Shown piece by piece: positions 1-5,889 of a DNA stretch of 5,889 bases (its first letter is position 1; every line of letters begins with the position of its first letter). Position numbers and translations under genes: made by a program. Origin of the DNA: Candidatus Atribacteria bacterium (GTDB lineage Bacteria; Atribacterota; JALVIU01). The stretch is taken from assembly GCA_027028665.1 (NCBI GenBank), contig JALVIU010000062.1, positions 1-5,889 on the forward strand. The letters run 5' to 3'. The notes under the pieces were generated by a model, which was given only the letters and a program-made list of their open reading frames with translations, ran no database searches and had not been told where the DNA came from.

Positions 1-70
1 CGTATTTAATCCTGTAGAGAAAAATAGGGTAGTAGAATTTATGAAAGAGGTGAGAAAACATTATAAATAA
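1..70 (+). CDS. C-terminal end of an unidentified protein (5' end outside the window)
   Basis: An open frame enters from the left edge (first full codon at base 2) and ends at a TAA at 68-70. The 22 visible residues read VFNPVEKNRVVEF followed by MKEVRKHYK, a charged, helix-like tail typical of a cytoplasmic protein's C-terminus. I do not recognise the family from this fragment. It supports a real gene because the following transglycosylase has its Shine-Dalgarno sequence inside these last codons and seems to start about 8-11 bases before this stop, as in translationally coupled operons. An ATG at 41 is an internal Met codon of this frame. An alternative is that this is a chance open frame, which is unlikely given that overlap. 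Confidence 0.6.
   Translation, partial: VFNPVEKNRVVEFMKEVRKHYK
46..54 (+). promoter_or_regulatory. Shine-Dalgarno sequence for the lytic transglycosylase, inside the upstream gene
   Basis: AGAGGTGAG at 46-54 contains GAGGTGA, seven contiguous bases complementary to the usual 16S 3' end. It is the only strong ribosome-binding site before the transglycosylase frame. The GG core ends at base 50, leaving 9 bases to an ATT at 60 and 12 to an ATA at 63. In this window the three ATG-started genes have about 7 bases between the end of the GG core and ATG, so ATT at 60 fits best. No such site precedes the CTG at 96 or the TTG at 108. Confidence 0.6.
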
Positions 71-1991
71 GATTTTAAGAATTTTTTTCTATACGCTGAT
101 TTTATTTTTGTTTATCTCTTTACCTGCCCTATCTGACGAGAGGGATTTTTTAGCCCAATATAAACTTTTAGATAGGGCAGATAAACTTTATTTATATGGT
201 AAATATCAAAAAGCTATCGATATCTATATTAATCTTCTAAAAAATACAAAAAATAGGGTAATGATATCCCGTATTCATTTGAAATTGGGTAAGGCCTACT
301 ATTTTCTTAAGGATTTTAAAAAATCAGAGAATTATCTTCTACAGGTTCTAAAGGATGATTCTTTCTTAGAACTTACAAAAGGGGCCCGACTATTCCTCTC
401 TGGTATATATGAAGCAAAAGGAAATTATAAATCTTCCATAGATGTACTTATCCCTCTGGGTAAAAAAAGGGATTATTATAGTTTTATTGCAAAGAGGAAA
501 ATAGAGGATACAATCTCTTCTCACCCAGATAAAAATCTTAAAAAAAATTATGGCCTTATAGATTTTTATATAACTCAAAGGGAATATACAAAGGCACTGG
601 AAATTATAAATATATTTTTAAAGAACAAAGAAACAGATTCACTCCTTTACTTAAAGGCCAAATTATTATTCAATAAAAGAAAATACAAGGATTCACTTGC
701 CATTTTTAATAGACTTTTACAAAACTATAAAGATAGCAAATATGTAAATACAGCTTTGTATTATAAGGCCACAATACTTACCTACATGAACCGCCTTGAT
801 GAGGCACTTAAAATATTTAATTCTTTGCCTCTTTCACCATCTATAATACTAAAAAGGGCGTATATTTATGAAAAAAAAGGTAATACAAACAAGAAGATAG
901 ATGAATATAAAAGCCTTATTAAAAAATTTCCTCTATCATATCAAGTGACCTATGTTATTTTTACTCTGGCTCAATACTATGAGAATAAAAAAGATATAGA
1001 TAATGCTATATATTATTATAAACTTCTTATAAATAAATATCCTACATCTCGACTGGTTGATGATGTGGCCTATAGATTGATTCTAATCTATAAAAAGAAA
1101 AAAGAGAAGGAGGGGATAGAAAAACTAAAGAAATTGTTGATAAGTAGATATCCTACAAGTATATATACTTATCATTTAAATAACTATACCCTTCAATTTA
1201 CCAGGGATTTTAGACTATCTCTGGATGCTATTACAGATGCTATTACAGAGGATAAAAAAGATGATGAAGAAGGATTTAAAAACATAGTTTTACTATTTAG
1301 AAAAAAGATGTATGAAGATGCATATTATGAGGCAAAGGCCTTATATAATAAAGGGAATAGGGATCCAGAGCTTTTATATATATTAAGTATAGCATCTGGA
1401 AAGATAGGAAGATATTATGACTCTATGAAGTTTAGAGAGACTCTATACTATTTTTTAAAAAATAAGATAGGTGGTATTTCCCCAGACCTTGTAAGATTTG
1501 TTTACCCTAAATTTTATGCTGCATTGGTAGAAAAAGAGGCAAAAAAGTATCATATAGACCCCCTTCTTGTATATGCTGTTATAAGAGAGGAGAGTAGATT
1601 TGGAAAATATGTACTTTCTCCATCTTATGCTATTGGCCTTATGCAGATAATCCCATCTACAGGGAGATGGATTGCATCTAAATTAGAGATAGAAGAGTTT
1701 GATGAGATAATGCTCTTTAATCCTATTATAAATATTGAGTTGGGCACCTGGTATCTAAATTATTTAAATAAATTATTTTCTGGAAATATAGATGCAATTC
1801 TTGCCTCTTATAATGGAGGACCTGGAAATGGAAGAAAATGGTTTAAGGATATAGAAGGCAAAGACAGAATAGAGATTATTGAGGGTAATATAGGTTATTC
1901 TGAAAGCAAAGAATATGTAAAAAAGTGCTTATCAAGCTATTATACCTATAAAAATTTAGAACTATATCCCCAAAAAGATAAGCCTCAATAG
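60..1991 (+). CDS. slt: TPR-repeat soluble lytic murein transglycosylase (Slt family, GH23 fold)
   Basis: Lytic transglycosylases cleave the MurNAc-GlcNAc bond of peptidoglycan in the periplasm, leaving 1,6-anhydro ends. Counting from base 60 (643 residues), residues 1-25 form a signal peptide: Lys4 and Arg7, then a hydrophobic run ending in ALS before Asp26, a good signal peptidase I site. Residues about 40-480 are a long alpha-helical solenoid of TPR-like repeats, with recurrent patterns such as YxxALxxF and YPTSRLVDDVAYRLILIY. The catalytic domain covers about 490-640: REES with Glu511 as the expected catalytic acid, GLMQIIP at about 526, NIELGTWYL at about 558 and ASYNGGPGN at about 582, all classic Slt motifs. 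The only later canonical-type starts (CTG 96, TTG 108) lack a ribosome-binding site and cut into the signal peptide; an annotation starting at TTG 108 would give 627 residues. The length is close to Slt70 (about 640). Family assignment is very secure; the start codon is inferred. Confidence 0.95.
   Translation: MINKILRIFFYTLILFLFISLPALSDERDFLAQYKLLDRADKLYLYGKYQKAIDIYINLLKNTKNRVMISRIHLKLGKAYYFLKDFKKSENYLLQVLKDDSFLELTKGARLFLSGIYEAKGNYKSSIDVLIPLGKKRDYYSFIAKRKIEDTISSHPDKNLKKNYGLIDFYITQREYTKALEIINIFLKNKETDSLLYLKAKLLFNKRKYKDSLAIFNRLLQNYKDSKYVNTALYYKATILTYMNRLDEALKIFNSLPLSPSIILKRAYIYEKKGNTNKKIDEYKSLIKKFPLSYQVTYVIFTLAQYYENKKDIDNAIYYYKLLINKYPTSRLVDDVAYRLILIYKKKKEKEGIEKLKKLLISRYPTSIYTYHLNNYTLQFTRDFRLSLDAITDAITEDKKDDEEGFKNIVLLFRKKMYEDAYYEAKALYNKGNRDPELLYILSIASGKIGRYYDSMKFRETLYYFLKNKIGGISPDLVRFVYPKFYAALVEKEAKKYHIDPLLVYAVIREESRFGKYVLSPSYAIGLMQIIPSTGRWIASKLEIEEFDEIMLFNPIINIELGTWYLNYLNKLFSGNIDAILASYNGGPGNGRKWFKDIEGKDRIEIIEGNIGYSESKEYVKKCLSSYYTYKNLELYPQKDKPQ
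1224..1247 (+). repeat. Perfect 12-bp in-frame tandem duplication inside slt
   Basis: GATGCTATTACA occurs twice back to back (1224-1235 and 1236-1247), in codon register, encoding DAITDAIT in the helical region between the TPR solenoid repeats. The copies are identical at third positions, suggesting a recent slippage duplication rather than ancient protein repeat structure. The reading frame is kept. Confidence 0.8.
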
Positions 1992-2249
1992 CCAATCTAT
2001 AAACCATAATACCACAAGAGCAAATACAGGTAAAAGGTCAAGATAATACCCTCTCCAAAGCTCTTTGTATCTTTGTCTCTGAGATAGGAGCCCTTTGAAG
2101 AGCTCAAGTATTGGATCTGTAAACGTATAGGTAATCCTTACGAGAAAATGTTCATCAGGGGATCGTATAAGGAAAAATAGTGCCCTAAGAGCTAAGAATA
2201 GTTGTGTAAATGAAATTAGTAAATGGATAAGGATATAAAGTTTATACAT
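1962..2249 (-). CDS. yggT: YggT family integral membrane protein
   Basis: This 95-residue protein has two hydrophobic segments (about residues 4-27 and 72-93) separated by a polar, basic loop. The loop includes ITYTFTDPILELFKGLL (39-55; compare the family's TEPIL-P-R motif), and the second helix starts with the DLLPVFALVVL pattern (71-81; compare D-SP-). This is the organisation of one YggT/Ycf19 unit; relatives are implicated in envelope or membrane organisation and osmotolerance, but the molecular role is not established. The start is ATG (plus-strand CAT at 2247-2249), with AAGGTGA as Shine-Dalgarno (plus-strand 2254-2260) four bases upstream. The gene is transcribed opposite to its neighbours, and its TAG stop (1962-1964) lies inside the end of the transglycosylase gene, a 30-bp tail-to-tail overlap. 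The basic loop (SQRQRYKELWR) replaces the usual glycine/proline-rich stretch, so this is a somewhat divergent member. Confidence 0.85.
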   Translation of the reverse strand: MYKLYILIHLLISFTQLFLALRALFFLIRSPDEHFLVRITYTFTDPILELFKGLLSQRQRYKELWRGYYLDLLPVFALVVLWFIDWLLRLIFLGI

Positions 2250-2281
2250 ATGATCACCTTAATCTTAATGGACTAATTTAC

Positions 2282-2289
2282 TATAAAAT
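2282..2289 (+). promoter_or_regulatory. Candidate -10 element for the DUF1175/alpha-2-macroglobulin operon
   Basis: TATAAAAT at 2282-2289 is the best -10-like sequence upstream of the DUF1175 gene and would place the transcript start near 2296, about 30 bases before the ATG. The -35 region is weak: TTAATC at 2259-2264 is the nearest candidate at 17 bases from TATAAA. It overlaps the -10 of the opposing yggT promoter, so the two directions may compete. This is the only non-coding gap before the operon, which is the main reason to expect a promoter here. Confidence 0.3.
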
Positions 2290-2313
2290 AACCTGTTTTT
2301 GAACTTTTGTCAA
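2285..2313 (-). promoter_or_regulatory. Candidate sigma70-type promoter for yggT
   Basis: On the minus strand a perfect TTGACA (plus-strand 2308-2313) is followed after 17 bases by TATTTT (plus-strand 2285-2290), four of six matches to TATAAT. Transcription would start near 2278 and give a leader of about 28 bases containing the yggT Shine-Dalgarno. The exact -35 match and ideal spacing are seen in the sequence; promoter activity is inferred, and in such AT-rich DNA chance -10 matches are common. Confidence 0.45.
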
Positions 2314-2319
2314 GGGGGA
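2312..2319 (+). promoter_or_regulatory. Shine-Dalgarno deciding the start of the DUF1175 gene
   Basis: AAGGGGGA at 2312-2319 ends its G run seven bases before the ATG at 2326, the same spacing as the other genes here. This supports ATG 2326 over the in-frame TTG at 2299, which has no such site and would place nine polar residues before the signal peptide. Confidence 0.7.
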
Positions 2320-2325
2320 CAATCT

Positions 2326-3117
2326 ATGAAAAGATTTTTATTTGTTCTTTTAATCTTTATATTCCTGTTAAATATCTTTGGTACTACTTATATACAGGCT
2401 TCTCCTTTGGATAAGGATCGTGATGGTTTTCCAGATAAGGCAGAGCTTTTAAATTATTATGATAAGGAAAATTTTAGGCTATGGTTTGTCTATATTGCCC
2501 TTAGTCAATACTATCATCCCTCTGTGCTCTGGAATGAAAAAGAGAGGGATTGTGCAGGTCTTATAAGATTTTCTTACAAAGAAGCACTGAAGAGACATGA
2601 TGATAAGTGGTTTTCCTCTATGCCATATCTTGTAAATGTAAAGATTCCAGATGTCTCTAGGTTTAACTATCCAAATATACCTATATTAGGGACCCGGATA
2701 TTTAGGATAGCCCCGGGCGAATTTAAAGAGGATGAGTTGGATAATATTTCTGCCTTTTTTTCTCCATATGCAGATACATATTACCTTATAAAATACAATA
2801 TGATCAGAATAGGGAAGAAGGATAGAGATGTAAAAAAGGGTGATATACTTGTATTTTATAATCCTTATGATCCTGAGATGATGTTTCATACCATGATTTT
2901 TATTGGAAGAGATCCTATCGAAAATGATGATAATATAGATGATTGGCTTATATATCATACAGGTCCCAGGGTAAATGATAGTGGTATAATTAAAAAAGTA
3001 AGAAGAGAGATGCTTAGACATCATAAAGACCCAAGATGGAGACCTATTGTTTCAAATCCTTTCTTTTTGGGATATTTCCGGTTTAAGATTTTAGACTATA
3101 AGGAGGAATTAAGATGA
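2326..3117 (+). CDS. Secreted DUF1175 family protein (YfaT-like), possible NlpC/P60-type cysteine hydrolase
   Basis: The protein has 263 residues. Residues 1-25 are a signal peptide (MKR, a hydrophobic run, then YIQA before Ser26), so the mature protein is extracytoplasmic. Immediately after comes DKDRDGFPDKAE (29-40), a DxDxDGxxDxxE loop like those binding calcium in EF-hand, dockerin and thrombospondin type 3 repeats. Next is RDCAGLIRFSYKEAL (74-88), the signature I associate with DUF1175; its Cys76 and the downstream GDILVFY (172-178) and FHTMIFIG (187-194) with His188 follow the Cys...GD-hydrophobic...His order of NlpC/P60 papain-like enzymes, with His211 (IYHTG) a possible third residue. 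Catalytic activity is inference; the family role is unknown. It sits directly before an alpha-2-macroglobulin gene with a four-base ATGA overlap, as yfaT lies beside yfaS in E. coli, so it probably serves or is served by that protein. The family call rests on remembered motifs. Confidence 0.85.
   Translation: MKRFLFVLLIFIFLLNIFGTTYIQASPLDKDRDGFPDKAELLNYYDKENFRLWFVYIALSQYYHPSVLWNEKERDCAGLIRFSYKEALKRHDDKWFSSMPYLVNVKIPDVSRFNYPNIPILGTRIFRIAPGEFKEDELDNISAFFSPYADTYYLIKYNMIRIGKKDRDVKKGDILVFYNPYDPEMMFHTMIFIGRDPIENDDNIDDWLIYHTGPRVNDSGIIKKVRREMLRHHKDPRWRPIVSNPFFLGYFRFKILDYKEELR
3100..3107 (+). promoter_or_regulatory. Shine-Dalgarno of the alpha-2-macroglobulin gene
   Basis: AAGGAGGA at 3100-3107 is a near-perfect ribosome-binding site six bases before ATG 3114. 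It lies within the last codons of the DUF1175 gene, so the downstream gene can recruit ribosomes independently as well as by coupling through the ATGA overlap. Confidence 0.8.
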
Positions 3118-5889
3118 AAAAATTAATTGGATTTGTTGTATCTATTTTTTTATTGTCATTGATTTTATTCTCTTCAAGTATTGCCTTTTCAGGGTATGAT
3201 ACAAAGTTTAATCTTTCTACCCCTAAGATTTTTGGTTCAAAGGATGAGGATATATATATAAATTTTAGTGGGAAAAATGTAAGATATGTAGATATAAAAA
3301 TATATAAATTGAAGGACCCCCTTCATTTTATAATAAATTCTAAATATAAAAAAAATATGCGGTCATATAAATTCTCTTATAAATTAGATCTAAAAGAACG
3401 CATACTAAATAATATATGGGAGAAACTAAACGATATTCAGTATAGCATAAGGGCAGGACTTAGAAAATCGCTTCCCTATGAAGTAAGAGATAAAATAAAA
3501 GAAATCTTAGGCCTTGAGGATTTTACAGAGTTTAGTCCCCCTGAGCCCCCTTTGAATGAAAGAGTTAATAGATTTTTAAGAGATGAAGAGGTCATCTCCT
3601 TTTTTAGAGAATATATCCCCAGACCAAAGGAAAAGGGATGGTGGTCATATAAGAGAATAGCGCTTCCTATAAAAGATATAGGTACATATCTAATAGAGGG
3701 CTCTTATAATGGAAAAGTGGCCTACACCCTCCTTATAGTAAATGATATAAGTATTGCTGTGAAATTAGCTCGTAACTCCAATAAATTGCTTGTCTTTTTG
3801 GAGGATAAATACAATTCTTTACCTATAAAGGGTGGTAATGTATATATTGTAAGAAGAGATGAAGTGCTTGCCAAAGGAAAGACAGACCAAAATGGTATAT
3901 ATAAATTAGATAATACAAACTTTTCATTTAAAAATCTATCTTTCATAACAACATACAAAGATCAAATTACGATAACAGATACCCCTTATTTTTATGGTAG
4001 TAATGAAAATATAGAGATATATACATATACAGATAGACCTATATACAAACCAGGCCATACTATTTATTTTAAGAGTATCATAAGAAAAAGTGGTATATAT
4101 AACTATTTACTACCTATAGTTGGAAAAAAGGTTAAAGTTTCACTCCGAGATCCAGATTATAATCTTATTTTAGAAGAGGAGAAAGAGATAGATGAGTTTG
4201 GAACTATATCAGGAAAGATAAATCTTTCTGAAGATGTTGCCACAGGCTACTATACTATCTCTATAGACTTCGATGGTAGTAAAAGCTCTGCCTACTTTTT
4301 GGTAGAAGAGTATGAAAAACCTGAATATAAAGTAGACCTCTCATCCCCCAAGGACCTCTATGAAAAGGGAGAGAATATAGATATAAAGGTATCTGCCAAA
4401 TACTATTTTGGTGAGCCATTAGGAGGAGGGAGCGTAGAATATCAGGTGTTTGCATACCCTCTCTATGGATACTATGGAGATTATGAAGAAAAATATGTAA
4501 AAGAAGGAAAAGGAGTCCTTGATAAAAATGGGGAATATCATATTATCCTTACGCCTAAAGACTTAAAAGGAATCCCAAATAGTGAGATCTATGTAAATGT
4601 ATATGTAAAGGACTGGAAAAATAAGCTTGTATCTCAGGGATATAATTTTTCCTACAGAGTAACAAAGTTTTTGCTTGAAGTGAGTGCAGATAGATATATA
4701 TATTCTGAGGATGATAGAGTTACATTAAAAATTAAGGCCTTTGATATAAGGAAAAAACCTGTTACTACACCGGCCCTTCTTATTATAAGACGTGTTTTTT
4801 GGAGAAATGATGAAAGGGTAGAGAAGATAGAAAAGATGGAAGAGATTAAGATAGAAGACGGAGAAAAGGATTATATCTTCCAGCCCACAAAAACAGGTTC
4901 TTATGAAATAGAGGTATATGCAGAGGATAGTGAAAAAAATGAGGTAAAGGCATATGAGTATGTGTGGGTTTCTGGTCCAGATTTTAGATATGCAACAGAT
5001 ACCATAAAATTTATAACTGATAAAGAAAAATATAAACAGGGTGATACAATACATGCAATACTGATTTTACCAAAAGAAAATGTAACAGGACTTTATACCT
5101 TAGAGGGAAAGGATATATATGAATACAGGGTGTTAAAGGTAGATGGAAATACACTAACCCTTAATATTCCACTTTCTAAGTCTTATCTCGGAGATGTGAA
5201 GATAAAGTTTCTGTTCTTCCAGGGTGGGAGATATTATACAGGATATTATAGTTTACCTGTAGAAAATATCCGCTATAAGCTCTCTATAGATATTCTTCCA
5301 GATAAGAAGACCTACAAACCAGGGGAAGATGGGTATATAACTCTAAAGGTAAAAGATGCCAAGGGTGATGGGGTAAAGGCAGAGCTTTCTGTAGGAATAG
5401 TAGATGAGTCAATATATGCACTTACTTATGATTCAGAAGATGATATATTTGACTACTTCTATACATATGCTTCTAATTATTATGATGTAGGTACCTCTGT
5501 CTCTTATTATTTTAATTTTTATGGAAGTGCATTCCAGGAGGCAATATTAGAGACAAAGAAGGATAAAAATCCCCTTGCAGATTTCAAGGAAGAAGCGGCA
5601 CCTATGGGAGGAAGAGGGGGTACCCCATCTCCGTATGTAAGGAAATTTTTCCCGGATACAATGTATTTTAATCCTAAGATAGTAACAGATGAGAATGGAA
5701 TAGCACGGATTAAGGTGAAGTTTCCTGATTCGCTTACAAGCTTTAGAATCACAGCCAAGGCTGTAACGAAGGATACCCTTGTGGGGCAGTCAAAGAAGAA
5801 TGTAACGGTAAGGAAAGAGATCTTTTCACGTATGGATATACCTCCATTTGCTGTAGAAGGAGATGAGGTATATATAGGTAGTATTGTCC
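3114..5889 (+). CDS. Bacterial alpha-2-macroglobulin family protein (YfaS-like), 3' end outside the window
   Basis: The frame is uninterrupted for 925 codons and still open at the right edge. Bacterial alpha-2-macroglobulins are periplasmic or surface proteins believed to trap attacking proteases after bait cleavage. Residues 1-26 are a signal peptide (AFS before Gly27). There is no Cys lipobox, so this is not a lipoprotein, unlike many YfhM-type members. Domains in order: a charged, partly helical N-terminal macroglobulin-like region (about 27-170); a strand-rich domain with TYLIEGSYNGKVAYTLLIVN and KGGNVYIV (about 190-300); the MG2 signature TDRPIYKPGHTIYF (306-319); VEEYEKPEYKV (397-407) opening the next domain; more MG domains to about 720; YKPGEDGYITLKV (734-746) and VGIVDESIYAL (760-770) of the MG6/A2M_N_2 region; a bait-like linker (773-839); then YVRKFFPDTMYF (841-852) and FPDSLTSFRITAKAV (870-884) of the core A2M domain. 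The thioester domain, if any, would lie beyond the window. It follows the DUF1175 gene with ATG/TGA overlap, so the two are almost certainly co-translated. Confidence 0.95.
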   Translation, partial: MKKLIGFVVSIFLLSLILFSSSIAFSGYDTKFNLSTPKIFGSKDEDIYINFSGKNVRYVDIKIYKLKDPLHFIINSKYKKNMRSYKFSYKLDLKERILNNIWEKLNDIQYSIRAGLRKSLPYEVRDKIKEILGLEDFTEFSPPEPPLNERVNRFLRDEEVISFFREYIPRPKEKGWWSYKRIALPIKDIGTYLIEGSYNGKVAYTLLIVNDISIAVKLARNSNKLLVFLEDKYNSLPIKGGNVYIVRRDEVLAKGKTDQNGIYKLDNTNFSFKNLSFITTYKDQITITDTPYFYGSNENIEIYTYTDRPIYKPGHTIYFKSIIRKSGIYNYLLPIVGKKVKVSLRDPDYNLILEEEKEIDEFGTISGKINLSEDVATGYYTISIDFDGSKSSAYFLVEEYEKPEYKVDLSSPKDLYEKGENIDIKVSAKYYFGEPLGGGSVEYQVFAYPLYGYYGDYEEKYVKEGKGVLDKNGEYHIILTPKDLKGIPNSEIYVNVYVKDWKNKLVSQGYNFSYRVTKFLLEVSADRYIYSEDDRVTLKIKAFDIRKKPVTTPALLIIRRVFWRNDERVEKIEKMEEIKIEDGEKDYIFQPTKTGSYEIEVYAEDSEKNEVKAYEYVWVSGPDFRYATDTIKFITDKEKYKQGDTIHAILILPKENVTGLYTLEGKDIYEYRVLKVDGNTLTLNIPLSKSYLGDVKIKFLFFQGGRYYTGYYSLPVENIRYKLSIDILPDKKTYKPGEDGYITLKVKDAKGDGVKAELSVGIVDESIYALTYDSEDDIFDYFYTYASNYYDVGTSVSYYFNFYGSAFQEAILETKKDKNPLADFKEEAAPMGGRGGTPSPYVRKFFPDTMYFNPKIVTDENGIARIKVKFPDSLTSFRITAKAVTKDTLVGQSKKNVTVRKEIFSRMDIPPFAVEGDEVYIGSIV
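5430..5630 (+). other. Predicted bait region of the alpha-2-macroglobulin
   Basis: Between the conserved VDESIYAL motif and the YVRKFFPDT motif lie about 67 residues (773-839) without macroglobulin signature. The first half is rich in Tyr, Asp, Asn and Ser (DYFYTYASNYYDVG); the second half is Lys/Glu-rich, then flexible and Gly/Pro-rich (AAPMGGRGGTPSP). In the family the protease-sensitive bait region sits at this place. Several Lys and Arg residues and aromatic residues would be accessible to trypsin- and chymotrypsin-like proteases. The position is established for the family; the boundaries here are inferred. Confidence 0.6.

Noticed and set aside
108-110. TTG at 108 as the start of the transglycosylase
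   Set aside because: No ribosome-binding site precedes it, and the open frame upstream encodes the basic and hydrophobic parts of a clear signal peptide that would be lost.
390-578. Minus-strand open frame of 62 codons inside slt
   Set aside because: It is antisense to a well-supported protein, has no recognisable domain, and its Ile/Phe-rich composition is what the complement of AT-rich codons gives.
2299-2301. TTG at 2299 as the start of the DUF1175 protein
   Set aside because: The in-frame ATG at 2326 has a well-spaced AAGGGGGA site and directly opens a standard signal peptide; the extra nine residues are polar and precede nothing recognisable.
2686-3024. Minus-strand open frame of 112 codons inside the DUF1175 gene
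   Set aside because: Its Ile/Tyr-rich, low-complexity translation mirrors the coding strand's bias, and it lies wholly within a gene with clear motifs.
3114-3195. Macroglobulin as a lipoprotein
   Set aside because: The signal peptide ends in SSSIAFS before Gly27 with no cysteine in the lipobox position.
3722-5758. Several minus-strand open frames (3722-3958, 4261-4455, 4725-5054, 5519-5758) inside the macroglobulin gene
   Set aside because: All are shadows of an uninterrupted 925-codon frame with family motifs throughout; none shows a recognisable domain.
1-5889. A novel defence or mobile system, CRISPR array or RNA gene
   Set aside because: No spaced direct repeats, transposase-like frames, tRNA-like cloverleaf or rRNA segments were seen; almost all bases belong to recognisable envelope-related genes.

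Overview
The window is a stretch of ordinary chromosome from an AT-rich bacterium (about one third GC or less, judged by eye). Arginine is written almost only as AGA/AGG and isoleucine mostly as ATA, a bias common in low-GC and thermophilic lineages. Three of the genes encode proteins with signal peptides that act on or near peptidoglycan or in a periplasm: a lytic transglycosylase, a DUF1175 protein and an alpha-2-macroglobulin. This suggests a diderm (two-membrane) organism. I cannot place the phylum from the sequence. There are no RNA genes, mobile elements or CRISPR arrays, and nearly every base is coding.

Layout. Bases 1-70 are the last codons of an unidentified plus-strand gene. From about base 60 to 1991 is a TPR-repeat soluble lytic transglycosylase (Slt type). 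Its signal peptide extends upstream of every canonical start codon, so it appears to start at a non-canonical ATT (base 60) or ATA (base 63) that overlaps the previous gene. On the minus strand, 2249-1962 is a small YggT-family membrane protein whose 3' end overlaps the transglycosylase by 30 bp, tail to tail. A short divergent intergenic region (2250-2325) holds promoter-like sequences for both directions. From 2326 an apparent operon begins: a secreted DUF1175 protein (E. coli YfaT-like, with an NlpC/P60-like Cys/His pattern and a calcium-loop-like motif), then a bacterial alpha-2-macroglobulin (YfaS-like) joined to it by an ATGA start/stop overlap. The latter runs off the right edge after 925 codons.

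How they fit together. The DUF1175/alpha-2-macroglobulin pair matches the arrangement of yfaT and yfaS in E. coli. Bacterial alpha-2-macroglobulins are thought to trap foreign proteases in the periplasm through a cleavable bait region. The role of DUF1175 proteins is unknown. The lytic transglycosylase and YggT are envelope genes by family, but they are not co-transcribed with the pair, so any functional link is only inferred from proximity. The most notable features are the non-canonical start of the transglycosylase and the poorly understood DUF1175 partner with its putative catalytic and calcium-binding motifs.
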